NCBI GenBank assembly: GCA_902634795.1
Contig: CACPLK010000002.1
Span: forward strand, 1 to 63,526
Length of the DNA: 63,526 bases
Source: an uncultured Prochlorococcus sp.
GTDB lineage: Bacteria > Cyanobacteriota > Cyanobacteriia > PCC-6307 > Cyanobiaceae
Direction of reading: 5' to 3'
Shown one piece after another: positions 28,515 through 36,264 of this stretch. The notes below the pieces were generated by a model that saw only the letters and a list, made by a program, of their open reading frames with translations, had not been told where the DNA came from and searched no databases. The number at the start of each line of letters is the position of its first letter. Position 1 is the stretch's first letter. The position numbers and the translations under genes were made by a program.

Positions 28515-30028
28515 ACATAGACATCAAGCGTACTCCATTAATGGTTTTGGGAACCTCTAGTGGTGCAGGGAAAACACTTATAGTCACTGCTATTTGTCGA
28601 TGTCTAAAAAGAAAAGGGGAACAGCCAATACCTTTCAAGGGTCAAAACATGAGCAATAACGCTTGGGTTGATACTCAGGGAAGAGAAATGGCATATTCTC
28701 AAGCCCTTCAATCTTGGTCTGCAGGCTTAGAGCCAAGTGCTGAAATGAATCCTGTGCTTCTGAAACCCAAGGGGGATTGTACAAGTGAAGTAATTCATCT
28801 TGGTAGAAGTGTCGGCACTAGTAAAGCAATAAATTATTACGCAGATTGGTTCGACTCAGGGTGGGAAGCTATTAAGAAAGGCCTAGATATACTTATTAAT
28901 ACTAAAAAAGACGGAAGACTGATTCTTGAGGGAGCTGGAAGTCCCGTAGAGGTGAATTTGCAACATAAAGATCTTACAAATTTGAAATTAGCAAAATTTT
29001 TAAATGCAAATTGTATTTTAGTTGCAGATATTGAAAGAGGAGGTGTTTTTGCTCAAATCATTGGAACAATTGCATTAATGAAACCTAATGAAAAAAGATT
29101 AATTAAAGGAATCATTATTAATAGATTCAGAGGCGATAAAGCCTTATTCGAATCAGGAGTTACATGGATAGAGAAAGAAACAGGAATCCCAGTTTTAGGA
29201 ATATTACCTTGGTTAAAAGAAATTTTTCCACCTGAAGATTCACTAGACCTACTTGAAAAGAAACAAATAAATAAAAGTGCAGAAATCGAAATAGCAATAA
29301 TAAAATTACCTAGAATTAGTAATTTTTCTGATCTAGATCCTTTCTTTAGCGATTCAAGCATTCAAATGCGATGGATAGAACCTGGTCAAGAGCTAGGCGA
29401 ACCAGATGTATTAATAATTCCTGGAAGTAAGCAAACAATTAAAGATTTAGAGAGTCTAAATAAAACTGGCTTGAGCAATCAAATAAAAAATTATGCCAAT
29501 AATGGCGGAAATGTTTTTGGCATATGTGGAGGATTACAAATGCTAGGGAAATCATTAGAGGACCCACATCACAAGGAGAGTATTAATGAACTAAGTGCAT
29601 TTTCAAATATTGGGGGGATGAACCTTCTTCCAATAAAAACAACCTTTGGAGAAATCAAGCACACTTCACAAAGAGAAGAAAAAGTATCATGGCCGGATTC
29701 ACAAAATATAAAAGGTTTTGAGATGCATTATGGGGAAAGTGATTTGATCAATAATAAAGATTCCGATATTATTGCTCTATTTAAAAACAGTTCTTTAGGT
29801 TGGGTAATTGAAAAAAAAGATAAAAGCTTTATTGGAGGAACTTATTTACATGGGATTTTTGAAAATGACAAATGGCGTAGGCAATGGATAAATAAAATAA
29901 GACAAAAAAAAGGATTAAATAAACTAAATACTAACGAAGCGACGAATATTGATAAAAGAGAGAAGTTATTAGATTTACTAACTGACGCCTTCGAAAGAAA
30001 TATCAATATAGACAGTTTAATCAAATAA
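28511..30028 (+). CDS. cobQ: Cobyric acid synthase
   Basis: CobQ/CbiP (505 residues from the chosen start) amidates four carboxylates of the corrin ring with glutamine and ATP. The N-terminal P-loop is LGTSSGAGKT (about 13-22). The C-terminal class I glutamine amidotransferase has the catalytic Cys in FGICGGLQMLG near 338 and the His in YLHGIFEND near 440. ATG 28511 gives an ATGA overlap with the upstream gene; ATG 28484 would add nine residues. It ends 8 bp before the ferredoxin gene. Confidence 0.94.
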   Translation: MNIDIKRTPLMVLGTSSGAGKTLIVTAICRCLKRKGEQPIPFKGQNMSNNAWVDTQGREMAYSQALQSWSAGLEPSAEMNPVLLKPKGDCTSEVIHLGRSVGTSKAINYYADWFDSGWEAIKKGLDILINTKKDGRLILEGAGSPVEVNLQHKDLTNLKLAKFLNANCILVADIERGGVFAQIIGTIALMKPNEKRLIKGIIINRFRGDKALFESGVTWIEKETGIPVLGILPWLKEIFPPEDSLDLLEKKQINKSAEIEIAIIKLPRISNFSDLDPFFSDSSIQMRWIEPGQELGEPDVLIIPGSKQTIKDLESLNKTGLSNQIKNYANNGGNVFGICGGLQMLGKSLEDPHHKESINELSAFSNIGGMNLLPIKTTFGEIKHTSQREEKVSWPDSQNIKGFEMHYGESDLINNKDSDIIALFKNSSLGWVIEKKDKSFIGGTYLHGIFENDKWRRQWINKIRQKKGLNKLNTNEATNIDKREKLLDLLTDAFERNINIDSLIK

Positions 30029-30036
30029 TTTAAATA

Positions 30037-30270
30037 ATGAAAAATGTAAAAATCAACTGGCCTAACAAAAAATCAAGCAATTGTTCTGCTGGAGTTGATT
30101 GGCTAAAAGCAGCATATGATGCAAATATCGAGATCCCTACTGGATGCCTAGGAGGAAGCTGCGGAGCATGCGAAATAGAAGTTAACGGAGAAGTAGTACG
30201 TGCATGTATAGCCACCGTTCCGAACAAAGAGGAACTTAATGTTGAATTTTTCAGTGATCCTTATTGGTAA
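30037..30270 (+). CDS. 2Fe-2S ferredoxin
   Basis: This is a 77-residue plant-type ferredoxin fold, shorter than PetF (about 97). Cluster ligands are in GCLGGSCGACEIEVNGEVV (Cys 37, 42, 45) and RAC (Cys 57). The spacing C-x4-C-x2-C-x11-C is atypical of PetF, whose last spacing is about 29, and resembles the short ferredoxin-like domains of oxidoreductases. It lies 8 bp after cobQ on the same strand. The electron partner is unknown. Confidence 0.82.
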   Translation: MKNVKINWPNKKSSNCSAGVDWLKAAYDANIEIPTGCLGGSCGACEIEVNGEVVRACIATVPNKEELNVEFFSDPYW

Positions 30271-30298
30271 CAAAAAATAAATCCACTTTGTTATGTAC

Positions 30299-30940
30299 TC
30301 AATAATATTTTTCTGCTCTTCTAATAGCCTTAATAGAACCTTTATAATCTCCATTTTTGTACTTTGATTCACTAATAAGCTCTAATTTATTTATTACCTC
30401 CTTTTTCCTGTTCTCACTAATCATTTTTTTATAATCTGAAATTAGGTCATATTTACTTTTACGTATCTTTGAACCTTTAATCAGAGCATTGTATTTAGGT
30501 TCTAGATCTATTTTTATAAATGTACCTAACAGAATATTTTTATAATCTATTTTAATATTATCTAATTCATTGATTTTATCTATTTCCAATAATCTAATTT
30601 TCTTAGCTTTTCTTTTATCCTCTATTGCCCCATGATAATCTCCATCTTTATACCTAGAATTACTTCTTCCACTAAAAGAAATATCTTTAGACCTTTGTTT
30701 AATAATATCTATTTTGGATTCAAAAAAAATTGCCTTCGAGAAGTCATCCATAGCAGATACATTGTCTCCTAATTTATCATTCAAAAAACCACAGTTTAAA
30801 TATGCCAAAGCTATTTCATCTTGACTTTCAAGACTATCAATATGCTTTTTAATAGATTTAATAGCCCCTTCATAATTATCTAAATCAATCAACTTAATTG
30901 CTTCATCATAAAAAAACAAAGACTCATCTAATTTTTTCAA
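30299..30940 (-). CDS. TPR-like repeat protein
   Basis: This 213-residue protein contains TPR-type helices: DNYEGAIKSIKKHIDSL (about 21-37), LAYLNCGFLNDKLGDNVSAM (about 45-64), SRYKDGDYHGAIEDKRKAKK (about 95-114) and SKYKNGDYKGSIKAIRRAEK near the C-terminus. It starts at TTG 30940 and has no signal peptide. It is very AT-rich with high Lys/Ile/Asp content. It is probably a protein-interaction module; the partner is unknown. Confidence 0.6.
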   Translation of the reverse strand: MKKLDESLFFYDEAIKLIDLDNYEGAIKSIKKHIDSLESQDEIALAYLNCGFLNDKLGDNVSAMDDFSKAIFFESKIDIIKQRSKDISFSGRSNSRYKDGDYHGAIEDKRKAKKIRLLEIDKINELDNIKIDYKNILLGTFIKIDLEPKYNALIKGSKIRKSKYDLISDYKKMISENRKKEVINKLELISESKYKNGDYKGSIKAIRRAEKYY

Positions 30941-31267
30941 GTCATTACTTCCTCTTATTTATTTTAAGCACATTTAAGATGGTCGCCTTAAAAATGTTCA
31001 AGAAAATACGTAAGAGAAAACAACTTCTAATTAAAACTGAAAGGTTGCCAGTCGATTTGTGTCAAGGGAGGACGGTAAGGGAGCATATATAAAAAAATCA
31101 ACATCTAGTAAAAAATCCAACAACACCCGAATTCATCCGAAAACATTCCCAAATGGAAATACAAATTCCACATCACGAAAAACTTAAAAGTCTAGTTTTT
31201 TTAGAGAATTTAAAAATACACAGGAATAAAATTCATACTATATCTACTGTTTAGATACATTTTGGTA
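30941..31267. other. Gap between the TPR gene and the tRNA-Ser island
   Basis: No convincing gene is seen. A 37-codon frame from ATG 30979 to TAA about 31092 (basic, ending GRTVREHI) has no clear ribosome site. TTCCACATCAC at 31166-31176 resembles the island arm repeats and may mark an older or nested boundary. Confidence 0.35.
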
Positions 31268-31289
31268 CGGAGAGGGGTTGATTAGAACA
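31268..31289 (+). repeat. Candidate distal att site of the tRNA-Ser island
   Basis: CGGAGAGGG followed by GATT and GAAC aligns with the tRNA-Ser 3' end at 34930-34950 at 17 of 21 positions. It lies 60 bp outside the left arm repeat, matching the geometry on the tRNA side. The imperfect match keeps this a candidate only. Confidence 0.4.
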
Positions 31290-31349
31290 GGTATTTAAAG
31301 AGTAGTGATGAGAACTCATAGGAACGAATTCCTGAAATGAGTCCTCAAA

Positions 31350-31372
31350 TCCCACAGCACATCCCACATCAC
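31350..31372 (+). repeat. 23-bp arm-type repeat, left end of tRNA-Ser island
   Basis: TCCCACAGCACATCCCACAT plus CAC matches 34793-34815 at 22 of 23 positions in the same orientation. One copy lies near each end of the island. Confidence 0.7.
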
Positions 31373-31465
31373 CAAATCTTCCTTGTAAAACCATTGGTTT
31401 AACCCAATGTATAGAGAAGAAACTCAGAGCAAAACTTATAATTCACCCTTTCAAACTTTATACAA

Positions 31466-31628
31466 ATGAGTAAAAAAGTATCCAAGAATAAGAAATGGGA
31501 ATCTAGAAGGTGCATTTCCTCGCCCTCAGATAGTAATTGAAGAGAAAAAATAAGTCTGGATCTTCACTGAAAGTTCCATTATTGGTATGGGAATTAGTGC
31601 ATTGATGAAAAGATTTTATCCAAATTAA
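31466..31628 (+). pseudogene. Decayed small gene in the tRNA-Ser island
   Basis: A start ATG at 31466 (MSKKVSKNKKW) runs into a +1 frame that reads NLEGAFPRPQIVIEEKK, a TAA at 31551, then VWIFTESSIIGMGISALMKR and a final TAA at 31628. The second half has coding character, including a hydrophobic helix, so this looks like one small gene broken by a frameshift and a nonsense mutation. No homolog is recognised. Confidence 0.4.
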
Positions 31629-31678
31629 AAGAGTTGTCTGTGTAACAAAAAAACCTTTTTAAGTATGGGAGATAAGTT

Positions 31679-31849
31679 ATGAAAGTAATTATTGAGTGGG
31701 AAGATCAGTTCCATTGCTGGAGAAGATACACCCTTATGAACCATCAACCATCTGCTGTTAGGACAGCAAAGAGAAGAGCATCATCTACTGGTAAAAGGCA
31801 TAGGTTGGTTGATGAATTAGGAAGATTATTAGATCTAATTGATCCATAG
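31679..31849 (+). CDS. Small conserved-looking protein, 56 aa
   Basis: The protein begins MKVIIEWEDQFHCWRRYTLM and has a basic middle (SAVRTAKRRASSTGKRHRLV) and an acidic end (DELGRLLDLIDP). GGGAG lies ten bases before ATG 31679, a good ribosome site. The basic helix could bind nucleic acid (inference). It is one of the few intact genes in the island. Confidence 0.6.
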   Translation: MKVIIEWEDQFHCWRRYTLMNHQPSAVRTAKRRASSTGKRHRLVDELGRLLDLIDP

Positions 31850-32007
31850 TTATTTAGTCCTTGCAATTAATGGATTAATTAAGCATTTTAGAGCTAAAGA
31901 AAAGTATCGCTAAAGTCCTAGAATATTTACATTAAAGTCAAAAACACTAAAATATATAGAAATAGTTCAAAGAAAAATCAGTTTACTTTTTCCTCTTAAG
32001 TCTCATA

Positions 32008-32796
32008 ATGGGTTTTTCCTTTAAAGAAATTAGAAAAAAATTGAGACCTTATGCAAAGCAAAAACTTTGGAACAAAGTATTTTGCATTGGTGCTCATAAA
32101 ACAGGGACTACTTCATTAAATATCTTAATGTATATGCTAGGTTTTGATTGTGCGCGTCAGCACGAAATAGAAATATCAACAACAGAACAGGTACAAAGAG
32201 GTAATTATAGAGAACTTTTTAATCAGGTTGCTTTATATGATTTTTTTCAAGATACTCCTTTCGCCCTAGGTTCTACTTACATAGCACTAGATGCATATTT
32301 TCCAAATAGCAAGTTTATTTTTACCTATAGAAATCCAGAAGAATGGTTTAATTCACTAATTAAGTATAATCAGAAAATTTTAAATAAAAAGGTTCTAGAT
32401 AAATCAGCTATTGAAAATTTTGGATATCTAAGAGAAGACTATATATTAAAATATACTGAATATAACTTCATATCAGAAGTTGACGAAAAAAATAACCTAG
32501 AGGTAAATTATAATTGGAACCTTTTATTTAATAAAGATCATTATATTAAATGTTATAAGCAAAGAAGAGACGAAATAATAAAATATTTTCAAAGGAGACC
32601 TAATGATCTTCTTATTGTAGACATAACAAAAGAAAAAGATACAAGGAAAATTACTAATTTTCTTGAACTACCTGAATTTATTAATCTTACATTTCCTAGA
32701 TATAACAGTACCGATAATAACAATGACTCTCGCGAAATCAAAATCCTCGACCCAAAACTAAAAGAAATACTTACAACAAAAGGACTTTTTGAATAG
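32008..32796 (+). CDS. Sulfotransferase-like protein (island cargo)
   Basis: This 262-residue P-loop protein resembles sulfotransferases. The 5' phosphosulfate-binding loop is IGAHKTGTTSLN (about 27-38) and the 3' phosphate-binding strand is FIFTYRNPEEWFNS (about 102-115). The size and order match single-domain PAPS-dependent sulfotransferases. It starts at ATG 32008 and ends with TAG in frame with a decayed small gene that follows directly. The acceptor is unknown, possibly a surface glycan. Its place in an integrase island suggests transfer as cargo. Confidence 0.75.
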   Translation: MGFSFKEIRKKLRPYAKQKLWNKVFCIGAHKTGTTSLNILMYMLGFDCARQHEIEISTTEQVQRGNYRELFNQVALYDFFQDTPFALGSTYIALDAYFPNSKFIFTYRNPEEWFNSLIKYNQKILNKKVLDKSAIENFGYLREDYILKYTEYNFISEVDEKNNLEVNYNWNLLFNKDHYIKCYKQRRDEIIKYFQRRPNDLLIVDITKEKDTRKITNFLELPEFINLTFPRYNSTDNNNDSREIKILDPKLKEILTTKGLFE

Positions 32797-32817
32797 AAAT
32801 TATCGACGAGGAAAGGT

Positions 32818-33090
32818 ACTGTCAATAAGAGGAATATATTTTTAATCGCAACCACCCTTTTCTTTTTTGGTAGTAATGCTTTTGCTATGTATAGATCAAT
32901 TCCTTTTGCTCTTTCATATTAGAATTACAGGCAATATTTAATTAAAACTGGGGAAACACCTATCAAGTGTGAGGGAGATACTTTTTACTGGGATGAATTA
33001 TGTAAAAGCGGATGGGATACATATCAAGATGAACCATATGCTGCTTGGGATATAAAAGGGTTTCTTTCAGGAGCACCACCCGTTAAATAG
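32818..33090 (+). pseudogene. Interrupted gene for a small secreted protein, copy 1
   Basis: The reading frame continues from the sulfotransferase stop with no usable start. It gives a signal-peptide-like segment (IFLIATTLFFFGSNAFA), a TAG at 32920-32922, then NYRQYLIKTGETPIKCEGD, YWDELCKSGW and a stop at 33088-33090. Copy 2 on the opposite strand (33119-33469) shares the pattern YRxxLxxxGxTPxxC and WDEL, so this is a real protein family here broken by a nonsense codon and loss of the start. Confidence 0.55.
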
Positions 33091-33118
33091 TTTTTCCAGT
33101 GAGGCATCCATTTAGTTT

Positions 33119-33469
33119 TCATAGATCGGATAAGTTTTCTAAGGGGAAATTTAAAAATCTTTTATGTGTGAAGGCAGAATATTTTTCCATCGTGAATAAC
33201 ACAGGTAGTTTGAATTGCTTGCCTAGTTTCTCTTCATTCCAGAAAGTCCAATACACCTTAAATTTCTTACCCTTCTCACTTCCTTCCCTTCACAACTCAT
33301 CCCAAACCACCTTCTTCTTATCCAACTCTGAGCAATTAACAGGAGTTAAACCATATTCAACCAGTTGTTCTCTGTATATCTCATAGGTAGTAGCGCAAGG
33401 TAGTGCGTAAGCGCTCCCACTTAGAAACATCAGTCCCGTGAAACTCCTGATAAGCCCATTACTAATCAT
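33119..33469 (-). pseudogene. Interrupted gene for a small secreted protein, copy 2, next to int
   Basis: The frame starts at ATG 33469 immediately after the integrase stop codon, and reads MISNGLIRSFTGLMFLSGSA, a signal peptide ending AYA, then YREQLVEYGLTPVNC and VVWDEL followed by TGA at 33290-33292. The frame then stays open for 56 more codons (VYWTFWNEEKLGKQF, LPVLFTMEKYSAFTH) to TGA at 33119. Copy 1 has TGT (Cys) where this copy has the first TGA. Either a 59-aa protein is made, or the gene is broken by a Cys-to-stop change. Confidence 0.55.
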
Positions 33470-34753
33470 CTAAACGATTAAACCAAGTTCTATTAGTGCG
33501 CTTCCCCACGCATCCAAGAATTCTCTGCGCTCCTTAAAGAACTCAGCGTGGAGATAAGAGCGCTCAGTTTCATTACCAATAGAGTGTGCTAGTTGGCGTT
33601 GAATGATTTCCTTACTGAATCCAAGAGTTTCATTTCCAGCAGTTGAAATAGTTGCTCTTATACCGTGTGCCGTAAGTTTGCCTCCATATCCCAACCTCTT
33701 GATATGAGTATTAGGGGATGCTTTGCTTATGAATTCATTCTTTGTTCCTCTTGGTGAGTAGAACACATACTCCTGATGCCCGTTAATCTCTTTCATCCTC
33801 TGGATTACTTTCTTCATTTGAAAAGTTAGAGGGATGTAGTGCTCTTTCTTGCTCTTCATTCTTGAAGCAGGAATTGTGATTAGTTCTTTCTCGTCATCTA
33901 CCTCTTCAAATCTCATACCTACACAGGATTCAACTCTTAGAAGTGTTAGGAACAATAGTTTGATAGAACCTCTTACAATTTCATTCCCATTGATTTTGTT
34001 CTCGTTAAAAACATCAAAGAACTTAGGCAGTTCATCCCAATCTAAAAATGGATTAGGTGTTGGTATATGTTCGTTCCTCGTAAGTTGAGATCCTCTTGCT
34101 GGATTAGGTTCATCCATCCAACCCCTATCAATTGAGAAGTCAAATATGGATCTACAAATCATAAAAACCTTAGTGGCGTGAGATAGTTTGCCTCTATCTT
34201 CTATTGATTGTTTTAGATCAAGCAGTTTCGTTCTCCCTCCATTTTCCCAAGAGAAAGAATCAATTGGATTATCACCACCGAGCACAGGAATTATCTGATT
34301 GAAAACTTTGTTCTCATAGTCCTTAGCAGTTGATATTGCCCACTTCTTTTTTGTTGAAGATGATTGCTTGAATTTCATCCATCGCTGAACAACTTCATTC
34401 AATGTTGGTGTAGAAGATTTGGTATAAGGGTTGCCTACTTTTTCTTCTTTTTGTATTGCTCTTGGATCTTTATTTTGTTCCTTACTTAAATGCTTTAAAC
34501 GATCCCATTCATCTCTTGCTTCTTTTAAAGAATATTCGTTAATACCTTTCCCATAAGAACCAATTCTTACTTCAATTTGCTTTCCTTTTCTTCCACTAGG
34601 GAACCTAATATTTCCAACAAAACTTTTACTATTACTTGCCTTACTAATTGGTTCAACCATTACATAGAGCGATCCACCACAAGTAAGGCGCTGCCTCTTC
34701 TCAGATGCCTTTGCTTGCCTGATTTGTAGATCAGTAACAGGTTTCCCCTTCAT
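33470..34753 (-). CDS. int: Tyrosine recombinase/integrase of the tRNA-Ser island
   Basis: This 427-residue phage-type integrase has an N-terminal arm-binding region with a DUF4102-like start (VTDLQIRQAKASEKRQRLTC), a SAM-like core-binding domain (about 117-215), and a catalytic domain. The catalytic residues are visible: Arg in LLRVESCVGMR (near 273), HxxR in LTAHGIRATIS (near 363) and Tyr in ERSYLHAEFF (near 401), with QLAHSIG before it. It starts at ATG 34753. The gene lies 177 bp from the tRNA-Ser 3' end, pointing away from it, as expected for an element integrated at that tRNA. Two arm repeats lie between its start and the tRNA. Confidence 0.92.
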   Translation of the reverse strand: MKGKPVTDLQIRQAKASEKRQRLTCGGSLYVMVEPISKASNSKSFVGNIRFPSGRKGKQIEVRIGSYGKGINEYSLKEARDEWDRLKHLSKEQNKDPRAIQKEEKVGNPYTKSSTPTLNEVVQRWMKFKQSSSTKKKWAISTAKDYENKVFNQIIPVLGGDNPIDSFSWENGGRTKLLDLKQSIEDRGKLSHATKVFMICRSIFDFSIDRGWMDEPNPARGSQLTRNEHIPTPNPFLDWDELPKFFDVFNENKINGNEIVRGSIKLLFLTLLRVESCVGMRFEEVDDEKELITIPASRMKSKKEHYIPLTFQMKKVIQRMKEINGHQEYVFYSPRGTKNEFISKASPNTHIKRLGYGGKLTAHGIRATISTAGNETLGFSKEIIQRQLAHSIGNETERSYLHAEFFKERREFLDAWGSALIELGLIV

Positions 34754-34772
34754 AACTGGGATATTAACTCAA

Positions 34773-34815
34773 TCCCACATCACAAAGCAAACTCCCACAG
34801 CACATCCTACATCAC
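34773..34815 (+). repeat. Arm-type repeats at the tRNA end of the island
   Basis: A short copy, TCCCACATCAC, lies at 34773-34783. A full 23-bp copy lies at 34793-34815, differing from the left-end copy at one base. The repeats sit between the integrase start and the tRNA, so the integrase may also repress its own promoter through them (inference). Confidence 0.7.
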
Positions 34816-34929
34816 ACTTACTTGAAACTGAGGCATAATGAGAGCACACTATGGAATGCTTATGCCTTAAAACCCAGTAAAAAAAGTGACTTTTCAGTCC
34901 CTATGTGCTTCTATGGGTAAGTTTGTGAG

Positions 34930-35016
34930 CGGAGAGGGTGGGATTCGAACCCACGGATAGTTCTAGCTATCAAACGATTTCGAGTCGTTCGCTTTCGACC
35001 ACTCAGCCACCTCTCC
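34930..35016 (-). tRNA. tRNA-Ser(CGA), integration target
   Basis: The 87-nt gene has acceptor stem GGAGAGG/CCTCTCC with discriminator G, anticodon CGA in the loop CTCGAAA, a long class II variable arm (GATAGCTAGAACTATC) and the T loop GGTTCGAATCC. CCA is not encoded. The integrase island adjoins its 3' end, which lies on the left because the gene is on the minus strand. Confidence 0.95.
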
Positions 35017-35090
35017 CTTGAAATAAGTTTAGGGCAATGTTCTAGTTTCTCTTAAGAAAAAAACAGAATAAAAATCTTATTCTTAATTAC

Positions 35091-36116
35091 TTAATCCCAA
35101 CCGGCCATCCTCATAAGCTTGATTGCTTTTTTATTATTTGCTCCTAATTGATCAATGGTCACATTATCAGCCGTAAATTCTCCAAATTGAGTAACTTCAT
35201 CAGTTTTGTTAAAACCAACTAAAGGGTGTTCAAATGTTGGCCCTGCTAATCCACTACTCCCATCAGGAGAAGCAAGATACTCAAGGAGTTGAATTGCTTC
35301 TTCTCTATTTTCAGCATATTTAGCAATGCCACCTGCACTGACATTCACATGAGCAGGATTAGGAGTAAGAACTTTTACTTTTTTAGCCAAACTTTGATCT
35401 TTTCTACCATTAACACCTGCGAGCATCCTTGACACATAGTAGTGATTAACTATCCCTACTCCACACTTACCCTGAGCTACAGCTCTAATTACCCCTATAT
35501 CACCGGGGAAAAAAGGTTGAGAAATATTTGAAATCATACCTTTCAACCATTCCTTTGTTTTTGCCTCTCCTTTGTTGACAATTTGATTAGCAACTAAAGA
35601 TTGATTGTATGGACTACTCCTTTTTCTTACACAAACAAGACCCTCCAAAGCTGGGCTAGCAAGATCTGAATAATCATTGATTGAATTTATATCAACTTTC
35701 TTAGGATTAGCTACCATAACCCTGACCCTTCTTGTTAAGGCATACCACCTTGCTTGAGGATCTCGATATTCCACTGGGACATTTTTATCTAACTCATTCG
35801 ATCTATATGACTGAAGAAGACCACTTTTTGCAGCATTGCTAATTCGAGCAGCATCAACAAGAAGAATCACATCGGCTTTGGATTTTGATCCTTCTCTTTT
35901 CAATCTTTCAACTAGAGAAATACCTGTAGCCTCAATTAATCGAATTTTTATTCCAGTCTCCTCGGCAAATTTCTTGTATATCTGCTTATCAGTGTTGTAA
36001 TGCCTGCCTGAATAAATTCTTACTTCTCTATCAGAGGCTTTTACATGCTCAAAACTTGAAGAAACTAATAGAGTACCTGCTATTACTGAAGTAAAAAGAC
36101 GCTTGATTAAATTCAT
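35091..36116 (-). CDS. futA: Iron(III) ABC transporter substrate-binding protein FutA/IdiA
   Basis: This 341-residue periplasmic protein binds ferric iron for the Fut ABC importer. The N-terminal signal peptide (LFTSVIAGTLLVSSSFEHVKA) is followed by VRIYSGRHYNTDKQIYKKFAEE, typical of the family. Tyr ligands are probably in IVNHYYVSRML near 225. It starts at ATG 36116 and is divergent from the PiuC-like gene, so a shared iron-responsive promoter is likely. The permease and ATPase genes are not in the window. Confidence 0.93.
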   Translation of the reverse strand: MNLIKRLFTSVIAGTLLVSSSFEHVKASDREVRIYSGRHYNTDKQIYKKFAEETGIKIRLIEATGISLVERLKREGSKSKADVILLVDAARISNAAKSGLLQSYRSNELDKNVPVEYRDPQARWYALTRRVRVMVANPKKVDINSINDYSDLASPALEGLVCVRKRSSPYNQSLVANQIVNKGEAKTKEWLKGMISNISQPFFPGDIGVIRAVAQGKCGVGIVNHYYVSRMLAGVNGRKDQSLAKKVKVLTPNPAHVNVSAGGIAKYAENREEAIQLLEYLASPDGSSGLAGPTFEHPLVGFNKTDEVTQFGEFTADNVTIDQLGANNKKAIKLMRMAGWD

Positions 36117-36218
36117 TAATCTATCTAGGAAAGGGATTAATATCTTTTTCTAGACTAGACAAGAAGATACGGCTAAATATAGCTTCGCAACTTTGAGACG
36201 TATCTATGTATAAATTGA

Positions 36219-36241
36219 TATCCTATTTATACTTTAGGATA
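36219..36241 (+). promoter_or_regulatory. Inverted repeat in the futA/piuC intergenic region
   Basis: TATCCTA (36219-36225) and TAGGATA (36235-36241) are perfect inverted arms 9 nt apart, 24 bp before the PiuC-like start and about 100 bp before futA. A Fur-like regulator would be expected here, but the sequence is not a clear consensus Fur box. Confidence 0.35.
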
Positions 36242-36264
36242 GTAATTAAATCTAGATAATAAAG

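Noticed and set aside
30898-31092. 64-codon plus-strand frame
   Set aside because: Its first part overlaps the TPR gene antisense and no ribosome site or recognisable protein feature was seen; only noted within the gap entry.
33290-33292. In-frame TGA aligned with a Cys codon in the paralog could suggest selenocysteine
   Set aside because: No SECIS-like element or selenocysteine genes are visible, and neighbouring decayed genes carry TAA and TAG in the same way, so nonsense mutation is the simpler reading.
33099-33386. Plus-strand 95-codon frame
   Set aside because: It is antisense to the interrupted signal-peptide gene on the minus strand, which has clear protein features and paralogy.
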